Shown here: positions 25,250-33,133 of the stretch, one piece after another | Layout of the letters: every line of letters starts with the position of its first letter | Numbering within the stretch: position 1 is the stretch's first letter | Origin: JACVRW01 sp963757815 | GTDB lineage: Bacteria; Actinomycetota; Thermoleophilia; Solirubrobacterales; Thermoleophilaceae | Assembly (NCBI GenBank): GCA_963757815.1 | Contig: CAVWSN010000011.1 | Location: 1 to 64,000 of the forward strand | Direction: 5' to 3' | Length of the DNA stretch: 64,000 nucleotides | Notes under the pieces: model-generated | Databases searched by the model: none | Seen by the model: the letters and a program-made list of their open reading frames with translations, nothing else | What the model was told of the DNA's origin: nothing | Translations under genes and position numbers: made by a program

Positions 25250-25283
25250 CTCGACCTTCCTCTCTGCCGGCTTCCGAGTGAAT

Positions 25284-25297
25284 CGGACCGGCGTCCG
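25284..25297. promoter_or_regulatory. TetR-type operator 1 (CGGAC-N4-GTCCG)
   Basis: A perfect 5-bp inverted repeat with a 4-base spacer, 35 bases upstream of the rhodanese start. It is one of three identical-half sites in the 135-base divergent region. Confidence 0.7.
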
Positions 25298-25322
25298 GTT
25301 AGCTCTGTGAGCGCGACTATAC

Positions 25323-25336
25323 CGGACTGCGGTCCG
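25323..25336. promoter_or_regulatory. TetR-type operator 2 (CGGAC-N4-GTCCG)
   Basis: Second copy with spacer TGCG, starting 39 bases after operator 1. It follows the AT-rich stretch GACTATAC, a plausible -10 region for tetR or rhodanese. Confidence 0.7.
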
Positions 25337-25341
25337 ATTGA

Positions 25342-25355
25342 CGGACGCGAGTCCG
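25342..25355. promoter_or_regulatory. TetR-type operator 3 (CGGAC-N4-GTCCG)
   Basis: Third copy with spacer GCGA, starting 19 bases after operator 2, close to two helical turns, and ending 29 bases before the tetR ATG. Confidence 0.7.
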
Positions 25356-25384
25356 CTTGGTTACCGTGGAGCCATGGTGCTCGG

Positions 25385-25993
25385 ATGCAAGACCTGACCC
25401 CTCTGCCGGTCACGGGCCAGCCGCGGGAGCGCCGCGACGCCGCCCGCAACCGCGAGCTGATCCTCGCCGCCGCGCGGCGCCTGTTCGAGCGCGACGGCCC
25501 CGGAGCGGTGTCCATGGACCGGGTGGCGGAGGAGGCCGGCGTCGGCAAGGGGACGCTCTACCGGCGCTTCGGTGACCGTGCCGGCCTCGCGCTCGCACTG
25601 CTCGACGCGCGCGAGCGCGAGCTCCAGGAGCAGTTGATCCGCGGGCCTGCCCCGCTCGGCCCCGGCGCGGCTCCGGTCGAACGGATCGTGGCCTTCGGTC
25701 ACGCCTGGCTCGACGTGCTCGACTCTCACGGCGACATCGTGCTGGCCGCCGAGAGCGGCTCGATCGGGGCGCGCTTCCGCGGCTCGGTCTACGCGAGCCA
25801 CAGGACCCACCTCGAGCTGCTCGTGGCCGAGGCACGCCCGGACGCGGACGCCGGCTATCTGGCGGACGCGCTGCTGGCCGCGCTCGACTCCGAGCTGGTC
25901 CTGTTCATGCGAACCGATCGCGGGCGCTCGCTCGACGAGATCAAGGCCGGCTTCGAGGAGCTCGCGCGCGGGGCTGTCCGAGAGCCGGTCTAG
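25385..25993 (+). CDS. TetR-family transcriptional regulator
   Basis: A 202-residue repressor. The N-terminal DNA-binding domain reads NRELILAAARRLFERDGPGA, then MDRVAEEAGVGKGTLYRRFG, a textbook TetR helix-turn-helix. The ligand-binding half is helical and Ala/Leu-rich (HGDIVLAAESGSIGARFRG). ATG 25385 begins MQDLTPLPVTGQPRERRDAA. The divergent rhodanese and the three CGGAC-N4-GTCCG sites between the two genes suggest that it represses both itself and the sulfurtransferase. The inducer is not predictable. Confidence 0.92.
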   Translation: MQDLTPLPVTGQPRERRDAARNRELILAAARRLFERDGPGAVSMDRVAEEAGVGKGTLYRRFGDRAGLALALLDARERELQEQLIRGPAPLGPGAAPVERIVAFGHAWLDVLDSHGDIVLAAESGSIGARFRGSVYASHRTHLELLVAEARPDADAGYLADALLAALDSELVLFMRTDRGRSLDEIKAGFEELARGAVREPV

Positions 25994-26003
25994 CTTCCGG
26001 CGG

Positions 26004-26672
26004 GTGCGCCTGATCGTCGCCCGCTGCGAGGTCGTCTACACCGGTCGCCTCACCGCCCGGTTGCCGGAGGCGCTCCGGCTCGTGATGGTCAAGGCGGACG
26101 GCTCGGTGATGGTGCACGCCGATTCGGGCGGCTACAAGCCCTCCAACTGGATGACCGCTCCCACGATCCTCGAGGAGGAGCCGGGGTCGATGGTCGTGCG
26201 CAAGCCGGGCACCGAGGACCGGCTCGAGATCCGGATCGCCGAGGTGCTCTCGGACATGACGCACGACATGGGCGAGCCGGCCGCGCTCGAGAAGGAGGGC
26301 GTCGAGCGGGAGCTCCAGGAGCTGCTTGCGGACGCCCCCGCCTGGTGCGGCGAAGGGCTTCGCCTCCTCCGCCGCGAGTGGCCCACCGACATCGGGCCGG
26401 TCGATCTCATGTGCCGCGACGGCGAGGACGAGTACGTGGCGGTCGAGATCAAGCGCATCGGGACGATCGAGGCCGTCGAGCAGCTCACGCGCTACCTCGA
26501 GCGGATCCGCACCGAGCCGGGCCTGGGCCGCTGCCGCGGCGTGCTCGCCGCACAGGTGCTGAAGCCCCAGGCGCGCGTGCTCGCGGAGTCGCGCGGGATC
26601 GACTGCGTCGAGGTGGACCTCGCGGTGCTGAAGGGCGAGCGCGAGCCGGACCTCACCCTGTTCGCGGCCTAG
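26004..26672 (+). CDS. nucS: Mismatch-specific endonuclease NucS (EndoMS)
   Basis: The actinobacterial/archaeal replacement for MutS-MutL mismatch repair; it makes double-strand cuts at G-T, G-G and T-T mispairs. The protein (222 residues, GTG start) has the N-terminal DNA-binding domain (MRLIVARCEVVYTGRLTARL, YKPSNWM) and a RecB-like nuclease domain with catalytic Asp134 (IGPVDLMCRDG) and Glu148/Lys150 (VAVEIKR). The C-terminus EPDLTLFAA looks like a beta-clamp binding motif. Length and motifs are complete. It starts 10 bases after tetR and converges with the hydrolase gene, overlapping it by 20 bases. Confidence 0.95.
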   Translation: MRLIVARCEVVYTGRLTARLPEALRLVMVKADGSVMVHADSGGYKPSNWMTAPTILEEEPGSMVVRKPGTEDRLEIRIAEVLSDMTHDMGEPAALEKEGVERELQELLADAPAWCGEGLRLLRREWPTDIGPVDLMCRDGEDEYVAVEIKRIGTIEAVEQLTRYLERIRTEPGLGRCRGVLAAQVLKPQARVLAESRGIDCVEVDLAVLKGEREPDLTLFAA

Positions 26673-27543
26673 CGTCCGAGAGGCGCAGCTGCGCCGCCAC
26701 CGCGCCGAGCCGGCCGAACATGAGGTGTCCCGCGCCTGCGATCACGTTCAGCTCGGCGTCAGGAATCCGCTCCGCGAGCCAGCGCGAGTGCGCGAGCGGG
26801 ACCACACCGTCGCGGTCGCCGTGCCACAGCCGGACCGGCACGCGGATCTCCGCGGGGTCGAAGCCCCAGGGCGTGCCCTCGATCACGTAGTCGTCGACAG
26901 TCCCGGCGGCGCCGGGGCGCAGCGCCTCGCGCAGGCTGTCCAGCACCGCCCGGCGCACGGCGGGCTCTTCCATGCGCTCGCGGTCCGGGCCCGAGAGATC
27001 GTTCGCGAAACTCGTCATGACGGCGCGGGGCCGGTGCCGCGCCAACAGGCGCACCACGCCCCAGGCGGTGAGCGCGAGCGGGCGCGCCCGCAGTGCCAGC
27101 GTCAGCGCGATCCGGTCGGCGCCGATCATGCCCTCGTCGAAGCCCGGCATCTCGGGCGGCCCGGTGCCCGCGAGCACGCCCGCCAGGGCGACTCGCTCCG
27201 CGAGCGCGAACCCGCACGCCAGCGAGTACTTGCCCCCACTCGAATACCCGAGCACGACCACGCGCTCGAGCCCGAGCCGATCGCAGAGCGCCTCGACATC
27301 CCGGGGCCAATCGAGCAGCGAGCGCCCCCGCATGGGCGTCGAGAGCCCGAAGCCCGGCCTGTCGACCGCGATCAGCTCGACACCGGCGGCCGCGAACGTC
27401 GCTGCCTCCGAGCGAAAGTCGATCCGCGAACCCGGCAGGCCGTGGAAGTACAACAGCGGGGCGCCGTCCTTGGCGCCGAAACGCTCCACACCGAGCACGC
27501 GCCCGTCCGGCAGCCTCAGCTCCGTCAAGCCGGTACCGGACAC
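26653..27543 (-). CDS. Alpha/beta-hydrolase
   Basis: A 296-residue serine hydrolase. The oxyanion motif HGLPGSR precedes the nucleophile elbow GYSSGG (Ser101 from the GTG at 27543); the acid Asp lies in WHGDRDGVVPL and the His in IAGAGHLMFG. The GTG is four bases after the stop of the F420-type oxidoreductase upstream, so the two are one operon with the P450. The frame is open upstream, but that sequence is antiparallel to the oxidoreductase and not hydrolase-like. The substrate is unknown. Confidence 0.87.
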   Translation of the reverse strand: MSGTGLTELRLPDGRVLGVERFGAKDGAPLLYFHGLPGSRIDFRSEAATFAAAGVELIAVDRPGFGLSTPMRGRSLLDWPRDVEALCDRLGLERVVVLGYSSGGKYSLACGFALAERVALAGVLAGTGPPEMPGFDEGMIGADRIALTLALRARPLALTAWGVVRLLARHRPRAVMTSFANDLSGPDRERMEEPAVRRAVLDSLREALRPGAAGTVDDYVIEGTPWGFDPAEIRVPVRLWHGDRDGVVPLAHSRWLAERIPDAELNVIAGAGHLMFGRLGAVAAQLRLSDARPRTG

Positions 27544-27547
27544 CCCA

Positions 27548-28367
27548 TCAGAGAAGGCGCGCGTACTCGTCAAGCTGGCGCTCCACCGCCTCGGGCTCCT
27601 GCGGCGTGACGTAGACGATCGCCCGGTCGACGCCGACCCCGGCCAGCCGCTCGAGGAACCGCGGCTCGGGCTTCGCCCCGAAGACGGACACGGGCACGCG
27701 CCGGCCGGCGCGCTCGCGAAGCTCCTCGATCCGTGCCCCCAGCGCCTCCCGCGTCCTCCACCCGGTTGGGCATCCACTCGTCGCCGAGTGCGATCACGCG
27801 GTCGAGCACCTTCTCACCGCGGCCGCCCACCACCACCGGCGGATGCGGTTTCTGCGCCGGTTTGGGCCAGCACCAGATCGGGTCGAAGTCCACGTGCTCG
27901 CCGTGGTACTCGGCCTCGTCCTGTGTCCAGATCGCCTTCATCGCCTCGATCCGCTCTCGCATCACCGAGAAGCGGCGGCGCGGATCGGTCCCGTGGTTCA
28001 GCATCTCCTCCCGGTTCCAGCCCGCGCCTACGCCGAACAGGACGCGCCCGCCCGAGAGCGTGTCGAGCGAGGCCACCTCCTTCGCGGTGATGATCGGGTC
28101 GCGCTGGATCACGAGGCAGACGCCCGAGCCGAGCTTGATGCGCTCGGTCACCGCCGCGGCCATCGCGAGCACGACGAAGAGGTCACGCGAGTGGCTGTAC
28201 ATCTCGGGCAGCTCGCCCCCACCCGGGTAGGGCGTCTCGCGGCGGACAGGGATATGCGTGTGCTCGGTGAACAGGAGCGACTCGAAGCCGTGCTGCTCCG
28301 CGAGCGTGGCGAGCCGGGCGGGATGGATCGTGTAGTCGGTCGAGAACTGCGCCAGCCCTAGCTCCAT
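27548..28367 (-). CDS. F420-dependent LLM-class oxidoreductase, frameshifted near 27749
   Basis: A luciferase-like monooxygenase-fold enzyme that probably uses coenzyme F420. The N-terminus MELGLAQFSTDYTIHPARLA, ESLLFTEHTHIPVRRETPYP and the core VASLDTLSGGRVLFGVGAGW are characteristic of the F420 LLM family. After DEWMPNRVEDA the frame breaks in GCGGGAGGCG; removing one base gives EALGARIEELRERAGRRVPV, then FGAKPEPRFLERLAGVGVDR and a stop at 27548, for about 272 residues. The ATG overlaps the P450 stop by 10 bases. The downstream hydrolase starts four bases later, so three genes form a compact operon. Confidence 0.88.
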
Positions 28368-29566
28368 CTGATCGGAAGCCTCTCCAGTCCGTAGATGCCG
28401 TGTATCGAGCCGAGCTCCGGCTCCCCCTCGAGGTCAAGGCCCGGCATGCGCTCGGGCAGGAAGGAGAGCGCCTCCTGCAGCTCCGCTCGCGCGAGGTTGG
28501 CCCCCAGGCAGTAGTGGATCCCCGCTCCGAACGTGAGCGGCTTGGCGTCCCCGCGCGCCGCCGTGATGTCGAACGCGTCGGGATCGTCGCCCACGCCGTC
28601 GCGGTTGCCGGTGAACGAGCAGACCATCACGACGGTGTCCGCCGGGAACACCACGTCGCGGTACTCGACCTGCTCGTGCAGCAGGCGCGCGGTGAAGGGC
28701 GTGATCGGCTCGTAGCGGAGCAGCTCCTCAACGGCCGCCGGCGCGAGCTCCGGCCGGGCGGCGAGCAGCTCCCACTGGTCGGGGTGCGACGCGAACACGC
28801 GCAGTCCGTGGGCGAGCTGGGACTGCGTCGTATCGACCCCCCCGACCAGCACGTTCAGGACGAGGTTCATGCACTCGACGTCCGAGAGCCGGTCGCCCTC
28901 CTGCTCGGCGGCGATCAAGGTGGAGATGAGGTCGTCGCCGGGATCGTCGCCGCGCCGCTCGATCAGCGCGCCGGCCCACTCGTAGAACTCCTCGCAGGCG
29001 CGCTCGATCCGGTCGCGCTCGTTCATCAGGCTGTGTGGATCGAACTGGCGCTGGATCAGGTTCGACCACTCGTGCAGCCTCGGCGCATCCTCGAGTGGCG
29101 CACCCATCACCGTCGCGATCGTGAGCGAGGGATAGGGCTTGGCGAACGCGCCGACGAACTCGCACGAGCGCTCGCCGGCAAGCGACGCCCAGAGCCGCTC
29201 GAGGAACTCGCGCATGGCCGGGCGCCAGCGGTCGGCCGCGCGCGGCGTGAAGGCGGGGTTCACCAGGTTGCGCAGGCGCCGGTGCCCGTCTCCGTTGATG
29301 TGAAGGATGTTGCGCCGCATCTCCTCGAACAGCGGCCCCTCCTCCACGCCGAACATCTCGGCGATCCTCATGCCGGGGAACGTGGCGCTCCTCGTGCGCA
29401 GGAAGAAGGCGGCAGCCTCGCGGTCGAGCACGAAGTAGCCGAGGTCCGAGGTGGCGAGCCAGCTTCGCGCCCGCAGCTCGCCCATCACCTCGTGAAAGCG
29501 CTCGCCCCTGAGCTCCTCCGCGAAGTAGTCCAGCTCCGGAAGTTCGAGATCCGTAACCAGGGGCAT
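28358..29566 (-). CDS. Cytochrome P450
   Basis: A 402-residue soluble bacterial P450. The I-helix oxygen-binding segment is LVGGVDTTQSQL, the K-helix ExxR is in EELLRYEP, and the heme loop is FGAGIHYCLGANLARAE with Cys353. All are intact. The start ATG lies 21 bases from the divergent msrA ATG. The gene overlaps the F420 oxidoreductase by 10 bases, implying that both act on the same substrate. The lack of a neighbouring ferredoxin means redox partners come from elsewhere. The substrate class cannot be deduced. Confidence 0.93.
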   Translation of the reverse strand: MPLVTDLELPELDYFAEELRGERFHEVMGELRARSWLATSDLGYFVLDREAAAFFLRTRSATFPGMRIAEMFGVEEGPLFEEMRRNILHINGDGHRRLRNLVNPAFTPRAADRWRPAMREFLERLWASLAGERSCEFVGAFAKPYPSLTIATVMGAPLEDAPRLHEWSNLIQRQFDPHSLMNERDRIERACEEFYEWAGALIERRGDDPGDDLISTLIAAEQEGDRLSDVECMNLVLNVLVGGVDTTQSQLAHGLRVFASHPDQWELLAARPELAPAAVEELLRYEPITPFTARLLHEQVEYRDVVFPADTVVMVCSFTGNRDGVGDDPDAFDITAARGDAKPLTFGAGIHYCLGANLARAELQEALSFLPERMPGLDLEGEPELGSIHGIYGLERLPIRWS

Positions 29567-29587
29567 TGACGCCGGACACTAACCTGG

Positions 29588-30250
29588 ATGTATATGGCCT
29601 TCCTCTTCCGCAACAAGACCGAGATGCCCGACGCGAGCGACGCCCTGCCGGGCCGCGACACGCGCCCGTTCGAGGTGCCCACAACCCACTACGTGCTCGG
29701 CACGCCGCTCGAGCCTCCCTTCCCGGAGGGCGTCGAGACCGCCATCTTCGGGCTCGGCTGCTTCTGGGGCGCCGAGCGCAGCTTCTGGCAGGCGCCCGGC
29801 GTCTTCACCACGGCGGTGGGCTACGCGGGCGGCTTCACCCCCAACCCCACCTACGACGAGGTGTGCAGCGGGCGCACGGGCCACAACGAGGTCGTGCTCG
29901 TGGCCTACCGGCCGGCGGAGATCTCGTACGACGAGCTGCTGAGGCTCTTCTGGGAGGGCCACGACCCGACCCAGGGGATGCGCCAGGGCAATGACGTCGG
30001 GACGCAGTACCGCTCGGCGATCTACGTGAGCTCCGAGGCACAGCGCGAGGCCGCGCTCGCGTCGCGCGAGCTGTACCAGCTGAAGCTGCGCGAGGCGGGC
30101 TACGGGGACATCACCACCGAGATCGAGGACGCGCCCGAGTTCTTCTACGCCGAGGACTACCACCAGCAGTACCTGGCGAAGAACCCGAACGGCTACTGCG
30201 GGCTGGGCGGCACGGGCGTCTCCTGCCCGGTCGGCATAACGAGCGCCTAG
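29588..30250 (+). CDS. msrA: Peptide-methionine (S)-S-oxide reductase MsrA
   Basis: Repairs oxidised methionine. The catalytic motif is GLGCFWGAE (Cys58 counting from the first ATG), followed by VGYAGGFTPNPTYDEVCSG and EVFYAEDYHQQYL-like sequence. C-terminal resolving cysteines are present in NGYCGLGGTGVSCPVG. An alternative start at 29594 would remove two residues. The 50-residue N-terminal extension is normal for the longer actinobacterial MsrA. Confidence 0.95.
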   Translation: MYMAFLFRNKTEMPDASDALPGRDTRPFEVPTTHYVLGTPLEPPFPEGVETAIFGLGCFWGAERSFWQAPGVFTTAVGYAGGFTPNPTYDEVCSGRTGHNEVVLVAYRPAEISYDELLRLFWEGHDPTQGMRQGNDVGTQYRSAIYVSSEAQREAALASRELYQLKLREAGYGDITTEIEDAPEFFYAEDYHQQYLAKNPNGYCGLGGTGVSCPVGITSA

Positions 30251-30909
30251 GCAGTCCGCGCGGCGAGCATCCTCGCCATCAGCCTGAGGCGATCGTGGGC
30301 CTCGGAGGGCCAGCTGTCCACATCGGCGGGCCACCAGGCCCAGTCGTCGTGCTCGGCGTCGGGTACGGGCTCGGCGGCATCGTCGACGGTGGCGAGCCCA
30401 ACCAGCATCGCCATTCCGTTCGGCAGCCCGACGAGCGCCTCCACCGACAGCCGCTCGGGCGCCAGCCGCCATTCCTCCCGGAGCTCACGGGACAGCGTCT
30501 GGGCCGGGCTCTCGCCCAGGTCGACAGAGCCGCCGGCGCCGAGCGCCCAGCGGTTCGCCCAGACCGACACCCAGCCGGCCCGGCGGCCGGCGAGCCAGCG
30601 GCCGTCGGCGGAGCGCACCACGCACAGCGCGGTCAGGCTGTCGCAGGCGTTCCCCTCGAGCAGCCGCAACGCCCAGCGCACCGGCTGCAGCTCGAGCTGC
30701 AGCCTGCCGCCCTCGTCGCTCCAGTCCACGAGCCGGGTCGCGAGCCCGTCGTGGGCCGGCGAGCCGCGCTCGCGCAGGTCGTCCACGGCCGCGTCGGCAA
30801 GGCGGACGAGCTCGGGCGGCGGCTCGTACGCGTCCTCGCGCCAGCGCGTGTCGACCTCCTCGGGCCGCCAGGGCCCGCGCGCGAGCAGTCCGGAGCGACG
30901 CGGCGTCAC
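30247..30909 (-). CDS. NUDIX hydrolase (second of a coupled pair)
   Basis: A 220-residue protein with a C-terminal Nudix domain. The Nudix box reads GSVDLGESPAQTLSRELREE, which preserves the Gx5E and RELREE core although the usual Gly after it is replaced. An N-terminal extension (residues 1-80: EVDTRWREDAYEPPPELVRL) is not a known domain to me. The GTG start at 30909 overlaps the stop of the preceding Nudix gene by four bases (GTGA). The two may act as one functional unit. Confidence 0.87.
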   Translation of the reverse strand: MTPRRSGLLARGPWRPEEVDTRWREDAYEPPPELVRLADAAVDDLRERGSPAHDGLATRLVDWSDEGGRLQLELQPVRWALRLLEGNACDSLTALCVVRSADGRWLAGRRAGWVSVWANRWALGAGGSVDLGESPAQTLSRELREEWRLAPERLSVEALVGLPNGMAMLVGLATVDDAAEPVPDAEHDDWAWWPADVDSWPSEAHDRLRLMARMLAARTA

Positions 30910-31331
30910 GCCTCCCAATCTAGCCCGCGCTCGCGCAGCAGCACCAGGCAGCAGAGCGAGCCGGCGCGGGCGGCGGGCACAAGGTCCGCGGGCGTCCCCC
31001 AGCGGAGCGCCGTGTACTGCGTCCCCGCGCCTGCCTGCGGGACGGAGGGCTCGCCCGACAGGAGCTCGACGCGCCAGTCGCGCATCACGATCCGGTGGTC
31101 CGCCCGCTCGGCCCGGGCCTCGCCGAGCAGCTCGAGCGGCCGCACCTCGGCGCCGAGCTTGGAGGCCCCCGCACGGCGGATGGCCTCGCGCTCGGGCTCG
31201 TTCTCCCCGAGCGACACGGCCGGCAGGCCCCACAGCCCCGGAAGGCTGTCGTCGTCGTCGGGCCGGCGGACGATCAGCAGCCCGCGCGGGCCCTCGATGA
31301 CGAGCGACACCGAGCGCTTGAGCGGCTTCAC
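30906..31331 (-). CDS. NUDIX-fold protein with degenerate Nudix box
   Basis: A 141-residue protein that begins VKPLKRSVSLVIEGPRGLLI and contains RPDDDDSLPGLWGLPAVSLG, a MutT/8-oxo-dGTPase-like opening. Where the Nudix box should give REUxEE it reads PEREAIRRAGASKLG, so the metal-binding glutamates are largely missing. It may be a catalytically dead partner for the adjacent intact Nudix protein, to which it is coupled by a GTGA overlap. It follows yceH by 18 bases. Confidence 0.82.
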   Translation of the reverse strand: MKPLKRSVSLVIEGPRGLLIVRRPDDDDSLPGLWGLPAVSLGENEPEREAIRRAGASKLGAEVRPLELLGEARAERADHRIVMRDWRVELLSGEPSVPQAGAGTQYTALRWGTPADLVPAARAGSLCCLVLLRERGLDWEA

Positions 31332-31349
31332 GGCCGGCTGGCCCGCCGT

Positions 31350-32070
31350 TCAGGCGCCGAGCTCTTCGCGCAGCGCGTCGAGGCCCTCGCGCAGCTCGGC
31401 CAGCTCGCGCTCGAGCCGCTCGACGCGGGCGGCCAGGCCGTCGTCGGGCACCGGCGCGGGGTCCGGCGCGGGCGCCGCGAATCCCGCGGGCGGCGACCCG
31501 GCCTCCACGGGCGCCGCGGCCTCAACGGGCGCTTGGGCCTCCACCGGCGCCGCGGCCTCCACCGGCGCCGCGCGCCGCCTCGGCCTCCACGTCCCCGAGC
31601 AGCTGGCGGTAGCGCTCCTCGCGCTGGCCCGGTCGCCTCCCGAGGCGCTCCGCGAGCTCGCGCCCGATGAGCCGGTCGAGCGTCTCGTCGAGCTCGCCCG
31701 AATCAGCGAACCGGTGCAGGCGCTCCGTGCGCGCCCTCAGCTCGCCCGGGGTCTGGGGTCCGCGCAACATCAGCACGCACAGCACCGCGACCTCGGCGTC
31801 GTCAAGGCCGAGCGCCGTATCGAGCGTGTGGCGGTACTTCATCGCGCGCCGGTTGGACCAGCTCGCGAGCGTCGTCCACTTGCGCTGCACGAGCCGGTCG
31901 AGCCCGGCGCGTACGGTGCTGTCGTCGTAGTCCACCACCGGGTCGCGGTTGGTCGACTGGTTGCACGCCAGGCGCAGCGAGTTGAGCGTCAGCGGGTAGA
32001 CGTCAGGGGTCGTGCGCTGCTTCTCGATGAGGCAGCCGACCACCCTGATCTCAACGGCGTCGGGCTCCAT
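31350..32070 (-). CDS. YceH family (DUF480) winged-helix protein with repeat linker, frameshifted near 31575
   Basis: A conserved protein of unknown function with two winged-helix domains: RVVGCLIEKQRTTPDVYPLT, LNSLRLACNQSTNRDPV and MLRGPQTPGELRARTERLHR are diagnostic. After AEAAR one extra base in CGCGCGCC breaks the frame; the restored frame reads four VEAxAP hexapeptides, a Pro-rich link and a C-terminal coiled coil (ARVERLERELAELREGLDAL), normal for the family. It is in a tight minus-strand run: GDPD, yceH, two Nudix genes. Confidence 0.87.
31501..31572 (-). repeat. Four tandem 18-bp repeats in the YceH linker
   Basis: Units of 18 bases (GCCTCCACGGGCGCCGCG and variants) at 31501, 31519, 31537 and 31555 encode the VEAAAP/VEAQAP hexapeptides on the minus strand. 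The apparent frame break follows immediately at the last unit. Confidence 0.85.
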
Positions 32071-32095
32071 CCGCGGAGCAGCCTACCCGCCCCCG

Positions 32096-33091
32096 TCAGC
32101 GGCAGGCCGCGGGGGCCTTCTTCGAGCTCAGCACGCGCTCGAGAGCCACGGGCCGTGAGCTCATGATGCCGTCCACGCACATGTCGACGAGCCTCCGCCA
32201 GGTGCCCGGAGCGTCGCGGTCGATATCCGAGAACCAGTTCTGCCAGGCATAGCCCTGCGCGTGCGCGCGCGCCACGTTGTCCTTGGTCGTGATCTCGAGG
32301 AGCGTGTTGCCGAGCTCGAAGGTGACCGGCACCTGGAACGCGGCCACGCCCTCCCCGGGCGAGCCGCCGCCGAGGAGCCAGTTCGAGGCTCCGGCGATGC
32401 CGGGCGAGACGTCGATTCTCGGCAGCAGCGCGTGGAAGCGGTCGACCGCCGGCTGCTGGAAGGAGGCGACGATCAGGTCCTTGCGCTTCGTGCCCTTCAG
32501 AAGCCGGGCGAGCACCTCGGCGTTCTGGACGTACTCGGCCTCCGCCTCGGCGGGCGTGCGCCCCTTGATCTCGACGTTGATCGGAGTCTTCGGGAATGCC
32601 CGCATCACCTCCGAGAGCGTCGGCACGCGGAAGTCGGCCGGCTTGTAGCCCTTCGGCGGCTTCTTGCCGCCGGTGGCAAAGCCGCGGAAGCGGTATGCCT
32701 TGCGGGCGAGGTCGTGGCTGTAGTGCTCGCGCGCCTTGGGTGCGAACCAGTAGGCGGCGTCGAGGCGCTTGATCTGGCGCAGGGTCAGCGAGGACACGTT
32801 GCCGTGGCCGTTCGTCTTGCCGTCCACGGTCGTGTCGTGCATGACGATGACCTTGCCGTCCTTCGTCACCCCGATGTCGAGCTCGAGCATGTCCGCGCCG
32901 GCCTTCACGGCCTCGCGGAAGGCATACATGGTGTTCGAGGGGAACTCGTCCTCCCCGCCCTGGTGGGCGATGTTGATCGCCTTGGGCTCGAGCCAGCGGT
33001 TCTTGGCCTCCGCGGCGGCCGGCAGGGCGGCGACCATAAGGACCGCAGCAGCAGCACCCGGAATCAGTGCACGTATCAGGTTCATTTTCAC
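32096..33091 (-). CDS. Secreted glycerophosphodiester phosphodiesterase
   Basis: Hydrolyses glycerophosphodiesters outside the cytoplasm. A signal peptide covers residues 1-29 (IRALIPGAAAAVLMVAALPA). The GDPD catalytic motif is HQGGEDEFPSNTMYAFREAV, followed by ELDIGVTKDGKVIVMHD, which supplies Glu/Asp metal ligands and the second His, and by VNVEIKGRTP-type sequence. The 331-residue length is usual. GTG 33091 gives the better ribosome spacing; ATG 33085 is two codons later. It leads the run with yceH and the Nudix genes. Confidence 0.92.
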   Translation of the reverse strand: MKMNLIRALIPGAAAAVLMVAALPAAAEAKNRWLEPKAINIAHQGGEDEFPSNTMYAFREAVKAGADMLELDIGVTKDGKVIVMHDTTVDGKTNGHGNVSSLTLRQIKRLDAAYWFAPKAREHYSHDLARKAYRFRGFATGGKKPPKGYKPADFRVPTLSEVMRAFPKTPINVEIKGRTPAEAEAEYVQNAEVLARLLKGTKRKDLIVASFQQPAVDRFHALLPRIDVSPGIAGASNWLLGGGSPGEGVAAFQVPVTFELGNTLLEITTKDNVARAHAQGYAWQNWFSDIDRDAPGTWRRLVDMCVDGIMSSRPVALERVLSSKKAPAACR

Positions 33092-33133
33092 GCCGCCTCA
33101 AGGTAGCTGGCAGGTGTTTGGCATGCTCAAGCG

